33,075 nucleotides of DNA from positions 1-33,075 of the forward strand of contig DAOWHA010000048.1 in NCBI GenBank assembly GCA_030641665.1, written 5' to 3'. Position 1 is the stretch's first letter. Each line of letters opens with the position of its first letter. Shown here in pieces: positions 1 through 8,252 of the stretch. Source of the stretch: JAGLTA01 sp023142625 (GTDB taxonomy: Bacteria; Patescibacteriota; Patescibacteriia; JAACEG01). Below the pieces are notes generated by a model. That model searched no databases, was not told the origin of the DNA, and was given only the letters and a program-made list of their open reading frames with translations. Made by a program: the position numbers and the translations under genes.

Positions 1-2685
1 AACACTCCGGAATATACATTTAATTCAGACGAAGCAGGAACAATCGCGTATAGTGGCGGATGTGCAAGTAGCAATACAATAGTGGTTGAGGGTAATAATA
101 CAATTACATTTAACGAATTAGCTGACGGTGTTTACAGCGGATGTCAAATCACAGTAACTGATGCTAGTAGTAATGATAGCAATATTTTAGCGGTTTCCAG
201 TTTCACTATTGACACAACAGATCCAACAGCGGAAGAAATAAGCGCAGCAACAACTCCAACAAGCGACACAACGCCAGATGTAGTAATTACCGTTGAAGAT
301 GGAGCAGGTTGGGAAATAAAAAACGGGGAAACTGTTTTAGTGACAGGCATTGGAACAGGAGCAGAGCAAAATGTCACTTTATCTGAACTAGGAGAAGGAA
401 CATATAATTTAACTTTGGTAGCGACTGATGAAGCAAAAAATACGACAACAGTAAATTTATCAGAATTTACTATAGATTTATCAGTTTCTCCAATTAGCCT
501 ATCTACTTTGCCGAATAACCCAACCAATGAAACTACCGCCGACATTACAGTAAGCGGAGATGATATTGTTTTCTATAAATATAAATTAGATGGTTCGGAT
601 TATGGCGGAGAAATAGCTATTAATACAAATATAGTTTTATCAGGTTTATCTGAAGGCGAACATACTATTTCTGTGAAAGGCAGAGACGAAGCGGGAAATT
701 GGTCAGATGAAATTTCAGAAACATGGACAGTAGATTTAACAATTCCTGTTATTGTTTTACTCGGAGATGATCCAGCCAATCTTTTTGTAGGTGATGAATA
801 CGAAGATGCCGGAGCAACTGCCAGCGATAATATTGATGGAGACATTACCGCTAATATTGAAACTGCGAATTCGGTTGACACGACCACAGCAGGAACTTAC
901 ACAGTGATTTACAATGTTTCAGATGAAGCAGGAAATCCAGCAGATGAAATCACAAGAACAGTTAATGTTAGTGAAATAATATTAGAAAGCATAGCAATCA
1001 CAAATTCAGCAACAAAATTAATTTATACAGTTGGAGAAGAATTAGATATTACTGGTTTAGAAATAACCGGAATTTATAATAATGAAACCACGCAAATTGA
1101 AACAATCACAGCGGAATATATAACTGGATTTGATAGTTCAGCACCTGTGGACGATCAGGTTTTAACAATTACAGTTGAAGACAAAACAACAACTTATGCT
1201 GTTGATATTATTTCTGCATTAGATACAGACACAACCCCGCCGACCATAACTTTACTCGGCGATGATCCTGTCAATCTTGAAGTCGGTGATGAATACACAG
1301 ATGCAGGGGCAACAACTCTTGACGATGTTGACGGAGACATTACAGCAGCCATTGTAATCGTAAATCCAGTTGATACGACCACAGCAGGAACTTACATAAT
1401 TACTTACAATGTTTCAGATTCCGCAGGCAACTCAGCAGATGAAATCACAAGAACAGTAATTATTAACGAAGCGCCTATCCCAACTTGCGGAGATGGGACT
1501 TGCAATGGAGATGAAACTTGCTCAAGCTGTTCAGCGGATTGCGGATCTTGTCCGTCAAGTGGCGGCGGCGGATATACTCCTCCGTCAAATCCCTCGTCAG
1601 TCAACAGCCCCTTAAAAGTTTCATCAAGCCAGACAGGGACATTAACCCAAAATTTAAATAACGAAAATAAAATTAAATTAGAAGTTCCAAAAGGAAGCAT
1701 AAAATCCAAAACGACTTTTACGGCAAGCGAGGGAAGTTTGGAAGAAGGCAATGTTCCTGAAAATAAAATCGGCGCGTTTTTGTTTAATGGACTGGTCTTT
1801 AATATTGAAGCAGTTGACGCAAATAAAAAAGTAGTAAGAGAGTTTTCAAAAGACCTAATGATTACTTTAACTGTTCCAGATCTGCCAGACGATACGACAA
1901 GTTTAGAACTTTATTATTTTGACGATGAAAAAGAAGAATGGATAATAATTACAGATATTGAATTTGGCGATAACACAATTTCGTTCAAAGTAAATCATTT
2001 GACACAATTTGCTGTTTTTGAAATTAATAAAATTAAAGAATTAAAACAAGGAAAAGTTACTGTGCTTGGCGTAGAGGCTAATTACCGCGAGATTCAACTT
2101 CGGCAAATTTTAACTGACGCGAACGATACTTGGAAAGGCGATGTTAATTCAGTAATAGTTAATGCCGGAGCGAAGCGGAATTTAGCAAAAGAAGCAGATG
2201 GAGCAAATAAATATACACAGCCATTAATTAAAGGAATTTTAAATTTAACAGCGGAAAATAAAAACGCTATAACTAATTTTGTGGTTTATGGAACCAAAGG
2301 AACGCAAATTTTAGGAGCAGGGGAACGAGCAGGTGTTATCAATTCTTATAAAAGCGCATTCGGCAAACTGCCGACAACGCAAAGCGAATGGGAAGATGTT
2401 ATTAAAATCGCCAATGGAAGATGGCCAAGCGAGAAAAATCAAGCAATAGAAGAAAAAGCCAAGCAGGAATTTAAAAAAGTTTATTTAAGAGATCCCGATA
2501 TGGATAATCCAAACGATAACGCCGCAGTTACTGTAATTGCTTACGGACTAAGACCGTCTGATAGAAATTTAGATAGTGAAAAAGCAGGCATTATAATTTT
2601 TAAAGCAATTTATGGTTATAATCCGTTTTCTGCGGCTGATTGGGATATTGCGCGCGCCATTGCGTATTCAGGAGCTGAGCGATAA
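1..2685 (+). CDS. Large Ig-like repeat surface protein, 3' part (5' end outside window)
   Basis: The reading frame is open from base 1, so this is the C-terminal 894 residues of a longer secreted or surface protein; a GTG at 82 is only an internal codon. Numbering from that GTG: Ig-like repeats fill residues 1-220; two DUF5011-type Ig domains lie at about 221-296 and 387-461 (each with LLGDDP..L..GDEY.DAGA...D..DGDIT); a bacterial Ig-like domain sits between them. A six-cysteine module (CGDGTCNGDETCSSC...) at about 466-491 and a Gly/Ser/Pro linker lead to a ZU5-like beta domain at about 508-650. The last 112 residues contain three related repeats (756-796, 797-839, 840-867) of the form F/YK..(F/Y)G..P....(D/E)W....IA.G, ending in AIAYSGAER. 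Such tails recur in Parcubacteria-type secreted proteins. Function is probably structural or adhesive. A terminator follows directly. Confidence 0.85.
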   Translation, partial: NTPEYTFNSDEAGTIAYSGGCASSNTIVVEGNNTITFNELADGVYSGCQITVTDASSNDSNILAVSSFTIDTTDPTAEEISAATTPTSDTTPDVVITVEDGAGWEIKNGETVLVTGIGTGAEQNVTLSELGEGTYNLTLVATDEAKNTTTVNLSEFTIDLSVSPISLSTLPNNPTNETTADITVSGDDIVFYKYKLDGSDYGGEIAINTNIVLSGLSEGEHTISVKGRDEAGNWSDEISETWTVDLTIPVIVLLGDDPANLFVGDEYEDAGATASDNIDGDITANIETANSVDTTTAGTYTVIYNVSDEAGNPADEITRTVNVSEIILESIAITNSATKLIYTVGEELDITGLEITGIYNNETTQIETITAEYITGFDSSAPVDDQVLTITVEDKTTTYAVDIISALDTDTTPPTITLLGDDPVNLEVGDEYTDAGATTLDDVDGDITAAIVIVNPVDTTTAGTYIITYNVSDSAGNSADEITRTVIINEAPIPTCGDGTCNGDETCSSCSADCGSCPSSGGGGYTPPSNPSSVNSPLKVSSSQTGTLTQNLNNENKIKLEVPKGSIKSKTTFTASEGSLEEGNVPENKIGAFLFNGLVFNIEAVDANKKVVREFSKDLMITLTVPDLPDDTTSLELYYFDDEKEEWIIITDIEFGDNTISFKVNHLTQFAVFEINKIKELKQGKVTVLGVEANYREIQLRQILTDANDTWKGDVNSVIVNAGAKRNLAKEADGANKYTQPLIKGILNLTAENKNAITNFVVYGTKGTQILGAGERAGVINSYKSAFGKLPTTQSEWEDVIKIANGRWPSEKNQAIEEKAKQEFKKVYLRDPDMDNPNDNAAVTVIAYGLRPSDRNLDSEKAGIIIFKAIYGYNPFSAADWDIARAIAYSGAER

Positions 2686-2718
2686 TTTTTGATAGGAAAA
2701 AATTATAATCATAACAAA

Positions 2719-2750
2719 AAAAACCGCCGAAAAATTCAGCGGTTTTTTTT
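2719..2750 (+). terminator. Intrinsic terminator after the surface protein gene
   Basis: AAACCGC and GCGGTTT form the stem, with an inner GAA/TTC extension around an AAA loop, followed by a run of eight T. It lies 35 bases after the surface-protein stop and before the trpE promoter, so it separates the two units. Confidence 0.88.
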
Positions 2751-2780
2751 GTTGTTTAAAAATATTTATAGCCATTGGCA

Positions 2781-2809
2781 TTGAAAATTTTAAAATAATG
2801 GATTATAAT
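2781..2809 (+). promoter_or_regulatory. Sigma-70-type promoter of trpE
   Basis: TTGAAA at 2781-2786, a 17-base spacer and a perfect TATAAT at 2804-2809. The start codon is at 2841, leaving a leader of roughly 25 bases. That is too short for an attenuator or T-box, and none is seen. Confidence 0.75.
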
Positions 2810-2840
2810 TTCAATAGTTATGCGATAACAAAAAATAATT

Positions 2841-4208
2841 ATGCTGCCGAAAATAAAATTAAACAATAAGAAACCGATTTACATTAAATTCGCTCATGAT
2901 ATTAATTTTTTTGATCTGTTTAAAAAAATAGAAAATTCTTTTGATAATTGCTATATTTTAGAATCTCTCGGGCAAGACGGAAGCAGGTCAAGGTATCATA
3001 TTATAGGTTTTGATCCCGAGGAAATTATAAGCGCGAAAAAAGATGAATTGAAAATTAAAAATAAGGATGGAGAAAAAATTTATAAAACTAAAAACCCATA
3101 TCGCGCCCTAAGGGAGATTATCCCGCAGAATGTGATTACCCGCCAGTATGCCGGTGGATTAATGGGATATTTAGGGTATGATTGCGTGAATTATTTTGAA
3201 CCAAGTTTAAATGTTCTGCTGAACAAAAAATTTGATCAGTTTAAATTCGGAGCATATAAAGACGGCTTAGTCTATGACAAGATTACAGGAGAGATATATT
3301 ATTTTTATTTTAATAAAAACAGATTTGATCTGATAAAAAAAATTAGCAAGGAAAAAATTTTGCCTGCTAAAAAATTAAAAGTATATTTTATTAAAAATAC
3401 AAAAACGAAAGAAGCGTATAATAAAATTGTTAAATCCGTTAAAAACGAAATATTGGCCGGAAAAATTTTTCAATGCGTGGTCGGATTTAAAACAGAGTTT
3501 GACATAAAAGGGGACGACATTTTAATTTATGAAGAATTAAGAAAAATAAACCCGTCTCCGTTTATGTATTATATTAAATTCGGGACTGAAAAAATAATCG
3601 GCGCAAGCCCAGAGCTTCTTTTTCGGCTAAAACAGAAAGAAATGGAAACATTCCCTTTGGCTGGAACCATTAAGAGAGGCAAAACAATGGAAGATGATAG
3701 GCGATTAGCGCGTCAATTATTAAATGACGCGAAAGAACGCGCAGAGCATTCTATGCTTATTGATTTGCACCGCAATGATATTGGCAGAGTTGCTGAATTT
3801 GGCTCTGTAAAGGTAAAAAATATTATGGATATTAAGAAATTCAGCCATGTCCAGCATATTTCCAGCGAGGTGTCTGGGATTATTAAAAATAGCGAAGATA
3901 TGTTTTCGGCTTTAGCGAGCAATTTTCCAGCAGGCACTTTAAGCGGAGCGCCAAAAATTGAGGCTATGAAAATTATAAATAGGGAAGAGAATGAACCGAG
4001 AGGAATTTACGGAGGCGCAGTCGGGCATTTCGGGTTTAACAACGAATGCTCTTTTGCTATTCCTATTAGATCCCTGTTTATTGCGGACAAATACGCTTAT
4101 ACTCAGACAGGCAGCGGCATTGTTTATGATTCAGCCGCGGAGAATGAATATCAGGAGATAATTAATAAATTAGCCGCAATGCGAAAAACACTATCTAAAT
4201 TTGAATAA
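2841..4208 (+). CDS. trpE: Anthranilate synthase component I
   Basis: 455 residues, full length for the chorismate-binding family. TrpE converts chorismate and the ammonia delivered by TrpG to anthranilate, the first committed step of tryptophan synthesis. The N-terminal LES motif (40-42) matches the tryptophan feedback site. The catalytic domain carries PLAGT (about 271), HSMLIDLHRNDIGRV (about 302), VQHISSEVSG, SGAPKIEAM and GSGIVYDSAAENEYQEI. Alanine in PLAGT points to TrpE; the related aminodeoxychorismate synthase PabB has lysine there. No Shine-Dalgarno sequence precedes the ATG. The 3' end overlaps convergent cysK by 18 bases. trpC lies 26 kb away in this window; trpG is not present, so the pathway genes are scattered. 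Confidence 0.92.
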   Translation: MLPKIKLNNKKPIYIKFAHDINFFDLFKKIENSFDNCYILESLGQDGSRSRYHIIGFDPEEIISAKKDELKIKNKDGEKIYKTKNPYRALREIIPQNVITRQYAGGLMGYLGYDCVNYFEPSLNVLLNKKFDQFKFGAYKDGLVYDKITGEIYYFYFNKNRFDLIKKISKEKILPAKKLKVYFIKNTKTKEAYNKIVKSVKNEILAGKIFQCVVGFKTEFDIKGDDILIYEELRKINPSPFMYYIKFGTEKIIGASPELLFRLKQKEMETFPLAGTIKRGKTMEDDRRLARQLLNDAKERAEHSMLIDLHRNDIGRVAEFGSVKVKNIMDIKKFSHVQHISSEVSGIIKNSEDMFSALASNFPAGTLSGAPKIEAMKIINREENEPRGIYGGAVGHFGFNNECSFAIPIRSLFIADKYAYTQTGSGIVYDSAAENEYQEIINKLAAMRKTLSKFE

Positions 4209-5090
4209 TTCTGTGCTTAAATATTTTTCTCCGCGATCTGGGAATATCGTAACGATATTCCCTTTTTTTATTTTTTTCGCAATCTTAATTGCCGCTAGCA
4301 TTGCCGCGCCGCTACTCATACCGACAAAAATTCCTTCTTGTTTTATAATTTGCCTTGCTGTTTCAAAAGCTTTTTCGCTTTCAATCAAGATGAATGCATC
4401 AATTCTGTTTTTATCGTAAATAGCCGGCACGATCGCTTCTCCCATATTTTTTAATCCTTGAATATAGTGTTTTTTTACAGGCTCCGCGCAGATTATTTTT
4501 ATTTTAGGATTATATTTTTTAAGATAAGAACTTACCCCCATAATTGTTCCCGAGGTTCCGATGGCGGAAACAAAATAATCAATCTTTCCGTTTGTCTGTT
4601 CCCATATCTCTTTAGCTGTTGTTTGATAATGCGCGATTTTATTATATTTATTGGAAAATTGATCTGGCGCAAAATATTTATTCGGATTCTGTTTTATCAT
4701 TTTTTTAACTTTCATAATCGCGCCGTCGGTTCCTAACTTCGCGTCTGTTAAAATAATTTTCGCGCCGAATGCTTGAATAGTTTTTATTCTTTCAATTGAA
4801 ACAGATTTACTCATTACTATTAACACTCTGTATTTTTTAACCGCGCCGATCATCGCTAAAGAAATCCCAGTGTTTCCGGAAGTCGCTTCAATTATTATTT
4901 TCTTTTTGGTCAAGATTTTTTCTTTTTCCGCCTGCTCAATCATTTTTAAGGCTATTCTGTCTTTAATGCTTCCGCCAGGATTAAACCCTTCGATTTTGGC
5001 GTAAATAGAGGTTTTTTTATTCGGATTAAGCAAATTTATTTTTACCAGCGGCGTATTGCCGATTGTCTGTAAAATATTTTTGTATATCAT
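4191..5090 (-). CDS. cysK: PLP-dependent cysteine synthase
   Basis: O-acetylserine sulfhydrylase family (fold-type II PLP enzyme), replacing the acetate of O-acetylserine with sulfide to give cysteine. Starting at the ATG at 5090 (299 residues) gives the usual N-terminus MIYKNILQTIGNTPLVKI. An in-frame ATG at 5120 would add ten Asn/Lys-rich residues encoded by low-complexity DNA, so I prefer the inner start. The PLP lysine is K43 in GGSIKDR, the substrate loop TSGNTG is at 70-75, the phosphate loop is GTSGT, and GMSSGAA lies near the C-terminus. It is last in the murD-murI-MFS-ftsW-cysK unit. CysK, CysM and cystathionine beta-synthase-like activities cannot be separated by eye. Confidence 0.88.
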   Translation of the reverse strand: MIYKNILQTIGNTPLVKINLLNPNKKTSIYAKIEGFNPGGSIKDRIALKMIEQAEKEKILTKKKIIIEATSGNTGISLAMIGAVKKYRVLIVMSKSVSIERIKTIQAFGAKIILTDAKLGTDGAIMKVKKMIKQNPNKYFAPDQFSNKYNKIAHYQTTAKEIWEQTNGKIDYFVSAIGTSGTIMGVSSYLKKYNPKIKIICAEPVKKHYIQGLKNMGEAIVPAIYDKNRIDAFILIESEKAFETARQIIKQEGIFVGMSSGAAMLAAIKIAKKIKKGNIVTIFPDRGEKYLSTELFKFR

Positions 5091-5126
5091 ATTTTTAAAA
5101 TTTAATTTATTATTTTGCATTTTGAA

Positions 5127-6236
5127 TTATTTTCTAGTATATCTGCTTATGTTTCCGATTATTCCTACTGCTGCTAATGAAATCGCGAGCGAAGACCCCC
5201 CATAACTCACGAAAGGCAGTGTGACCCCTGTTAGAGGCATAACGCCGACCATCGCGCCGATGTTAACAATACACTGAATTGCAAGCAGGCTAATTATACC
5301 AGCAACAGTTAAATAAGCAAATGTGTCGCGTGATTTTTTTGCTATCTGAAATCCGCGGATAAAAATAAATATCATTAAAACTATAAATCCCGCGCTAATT
5401 ATAAATCCTAATTCCTCGCTTATAATCGCAAAAATTGAGTCGCCGATTACTTCTGGCAAATAAGCGAATTTTTGCCGTGATTGTCCAAATCCAACACCGA
5501 ACATCCCTCCTGAACCAATCGCTAAAAACGCTTGATTAATATGATATCCAGAGCTTAATTTATTGATTTGCGGATTTAAAAAAACAGATAAGCGATTTTT
5601 TTGATAATCAGGAGCAAAATTTATAAAAATCAGAAACCCGATAATTCCTATTAAAAAAATAAAAAGCAAGTGAGTTTTTTTTGCCCCTGCTAAAAAATAT
5701 ACCATTAATGAAGATAGTATTATAATTATAGCAGTTCCCAAATCAGGCTGTAAAATAACCAGTCCTGCCGACAACCCAAGCCAAAAGGCAAAAGGCAGAA
5801 ATCCAGTCCAAAAATTTTTAATCTCCCTTTTTCCCCGCCTATCAAACCATAAAGCTAAAAAAAGAATAAAAGCGATTTTCATAAATTCTGATGGCTGAAA
5901 TGAAAATAGGCCTGGAATTTTAAGCCAGCTTTTTGTTTCGTCCCCAGTGTTAAGTCCTGGAATAAATACTAAGACAAGCAATATAACAGCAAGCAGCATC
6001 AGCAAGGGCGTTATTTTTCTTAATGTTTTATAGTTTATTAATTTAAAAAACAAAAAAAACAGAAATAGTCCCGGAATTATTCCGCGCAATAGTTGCTGTT
6101 TTATTATATTATAACTATCGCCGCCATAATTTTGAAATGAAAAAATAGAACTTGCCGAAATCAGCATCACTAAGCCGAAAACCAGCAGGATTCCAACAGC
6201 TGAAAGAAAAATGTAATCAGGACTATGCGATCTCAT
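5127..6236 (-). CDS. ftsW: FtsW/RodA/SpoVE-family peptidoglycan glycosyltransferase
   Basis: 369 residues, polytopic with about ten membrane segments. SEDS-family proteins polymerise lipid II into glycan strands with a class B PBP partner. Visible family signatures are WLKIPGLFSFQPSEFMKIA, LQPDLGTAIII, the extracellular loop GYHINQAFLAIGSGGMFGVG with QKFAYLPEVIGDSIFAIISEE, and GVMPLTGVTLPFVSYGGSS near the C-terminus. Placement beside murI and murD favours the divisome protein FtsW over RodA. The next upstream gene, an MFS transporter, ends 14 bases before it, and cysK follows within 40 bases, which suggests one transcript. Confidence 0.92.
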   Translation of the reverse strand: MRSHSPDYIFLSAVGILLVFGLVMLISASSIFSFQNYGGDSYNIIKQQLLRGIIPGLFLFFLFFKLINYKTLRKITPLLMLLAVILLVLVFIPGLNTGDETKSWLKIPGLFSFQPSEFMKIAFILFLALWFDRRGKREIKNFWTGFLPFAFWLGLSAGLVILQPDLGTAIIIILSSLMVYFLAGAKKTHLLFIFLIGIIGFLIFINFAPDYQKNRLSVFLNPQINKLSSGYHINQAFLAIGSGGMFGVGFGQSRQKFAYLPEVIGDSIFAIISEELGFIISAGFIVLMIFIFIRGFQIAKKSRDTFAYLTVAGIISLLAIQCIVNIGAMVGVMPLTGVTLPFVSYGGSSLAISLAAVGIIGNISRYTRK

Positions 6237-6250
6237 AATAAATTTATCAT

Positions 6251-7438
6251 TTAAACCTCCTCCTCGCTTTTGTTGTCAATTAAGTTGAAAGCGGGGATTA
6301 AGCCGGAGAAAATCACTATCGCTATAATTATAAAAACAAATTTCATTGGCAGAAACAGAAATAAAATCCCGGAAACAATGGAAGCGGCTATAAATCCAAT
6401 AGCCCTTGAAGTTCTGAAAAATTCCACAATATCAACATCATATCCGTCAATTCTTTTATAAAAATAAGAATCGCGCAATATTTCTAACAGCGAAGCTCCT
6501 ATTCTTGTTAAAAAAAGAACGGTTGCCCAAATAATTAAACCATTTGAATTTATAAAAAATATGCTTAAAGTTGAAAGCCCCATTATTATTAGCGCCGTGA
6601 TAATCATCTCTTTTTCGCCTATTTTTTTATCTGCCAAAAGTCCCACAGGGTATTCAAGCAAGACAAAAGGGATTAGCATAAAAGTAAAAATTATTCCGAT
6701 TTTTTCCCATTCCATACCGATACTTCTGAGATAAAGAGGCGAATAAATAATCATTAGGCAGTAAAAAAAACTTAAAATAAAAGATATATAATATATCCGC
6801 ATTATATTTTTTCTTTTCAGCATTTTATTAAAAAGCGTATGCAGGGTTACGGTTGCCTTAAATCTGTGATTTACTTTTCTAAGCCCGAAAAACGCTAAAA
6901 TAAACGCAAGCGAAGCGATAAAAAATTGGATTAAGAAAATTGTTTGAAAGCTTCCATTTTCTAAAATTTTAGCGGAAAGAAACGGGCCTAAAATAAAGCC
7001 AGTATTCATTATTGTTAAGTTCAGCCCTCTAATTCTGCCAGACATTTTATCTTCTGAATAAGATTCTAAAATAACATCTCTCACTACAAAAGCGAGATTG
7101 AAAAAAATAATATTTACAATTAAAATAACAGCGCCTGCCCAAAATACAGACAGATAAGACAAAGAGAGCGCGGCGACAGCGAATATAATTATAAAAGCAA
7201 GAAAGACGATTGATTTGCTGAATTTTTTTATCAGTTTATGCAGATTTAGAAGAATGACCAAGACAATCGCGAAAATTATAAGATAAAAAATGCTCACATT
7301 ATCTTTGCCTGACACTTGCTGGAAATACGAAGAGATGATATAAGCCGTGAGCGAATGGGCAAAGCCGAACAAAAAAGTTATCCAGTTTATAAGTTTGATT
7401 TTTTTGCGGTCAAAATTTTCTTGATGGTTGTTTTTCAT
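6251..7438 (-). CDS. Major facilitator superfamily transporter
   Basis: 395 residues with about twelve hydrophobic segments in two halves separated by a basic cytoplasmic stretch (around residues 185-205). The loop GLLADKKIGEKE in the C-terminal half matches the MFS D-x-x-G-R/K loop signature. Substrate cannot be read from sequence. Its ATG overlaps the murI stop (ATGA), so it is translationally coupled to murI and sits inside a cell-wall operon ahead of ftsW. A role in moving a cell-wall-related metabolite is a possible inference from context only. Confidence 0.78.
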   Translation of the reverse strand: MKNNHQENFDRKKIKLINWITFLFGFAHSLTAYIISSYFQQVSGKDNVSIFYLIIFAIVLVILLNLHKLIKKFSKSIVFLAFIIIFAVAALSLSYLSVFWAGAVILIVNIIFFNLAFVVRDVILESYSEDKMSGRIRGLNLTIMNTGFILGPFLSAKILENGSFQTIFLIQFFIASLAFILAFFGLRKVNHRFKATVTLHTLFNKMLKRKNIMRIYYISFILSFFYCLMIIYSPLYLRSIGMEWEKIGIIFTFMLIPFVLLEYPVGLLADKKIGEKEMIITALIIMGLSTLSIFFINSNGLIIWATVLFLTRIGASLLEILRDSYFYKRIDGYDVDIVEFFRTSRAIGFIAASIVSGILFLFLPMKFVFIIIAIVIFSGLIPAFNLIDNKSEEEV

Positions 7439-8241
7439 AGTTTTATTTTTTTTACCTTGCTAATTTTTCGCTCTAAAAATTTTTTACCAAATATTTTAAA
7501 ACTGCTTATGTTGTAAGTCGTATAAAATTTACAAATAGGCGAAGACGATTGATTAATTTTTAATTCTTGATGTTTTTCTAAATATTTTTTAAAACTTTTA
7601 GCGACAATTTTTCCAGTATCGTAAATAAGGCATTTTTTGGGCATAATCCGCTTAATATCTTTAATCAGAATTGGATAATGCGTGCAAGCCAAAATTAGAG
7701 CGTCAATTTGCGCTGTTTTTAATTCGCGCAGATATTTTTTAAGAATCATTTTTGTTTCCCTTTTTTTAATCCACCCTTCTTCAATAAGCGGAACAAGCAG
7801 CGGCGCGCTTTTTTCAAAAATTTTTAATTTCGGATTTAATTTTGACAATTTTTTAGCGTAAATATTTGACGCGATTGTCGCTTTCGTTCCGATAATTCCT
7901 ATCCTTTTTATTCTATCATTTTTAGCCGATTCTTCAACCAATGGAACAATTACGCCAATAACTTTTTTGTCAGGATATTTTTTAGGCAAATATTTTTGCT
8001 GGATTTTTCTCAACGCTTGCGAAGAAGCTGTATTGCAGGCGAAAATAACAATTCGGCATCCTTTAGAAAACAGAAAATCAACCGCTTCTTTTGCGTAGTT
8101 ATAAATTACGGCTTGCGATCTGTTTCCGTAAGGCGTCCGCGCGCTGTCGCCAAGATAAATATAACTGTATTGCGGCAGCTCTTCTATAAAATGCTTTAAG
8201 ATTGTAAGCCCGCCAAGACCCGAATCAAAAACGCCGATCAT
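7435..8241 (-). CDS. murI: Glutamate racemase
   Basis: 268 residues, the family's normal size. MurI interconverts L- and D-glutamate without a cofactor; MurD then uses the D-glutamate. The DSG motif (6-8) and both catalytic cysteines are present: C69 in FACNTASS and the second near residue 183 in LACTHYP. The order murD then murI on the minus strand, separated by 11 bases, places the D-Glu supplier next to the ligase that consumes it. The stop overlaps the following MFS start by four bases. The C-terminal 30 residues are unusually Lys-rich. Confidence 0.93.
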   Translation of the reverse strand: MIGVFDSGLGGLTILKHFIEELPQYSYIYLGDSARTPYGNRSQAVIYNYAKEAVDFLFSKGCRIVIFACNTASSQALRKIQQKYLPKKYPDKKVIGVIVPLVEESAKNDRIKRIGIIGTKATIASNIYAKKLSKLNPKLKIFEKSAPLLVPLIEEGWIKKRETKMILKKYLRELKTAQIDALILACTHYPILIKDIKRIMPKKCLIYDTGKIVAKSFKKYLEKHQELKINQSSSPICKFYTTYNISSFKIFGKKFLERKISKVKKIKL

Positions 8242-8252
8242 TTTATTATGAA

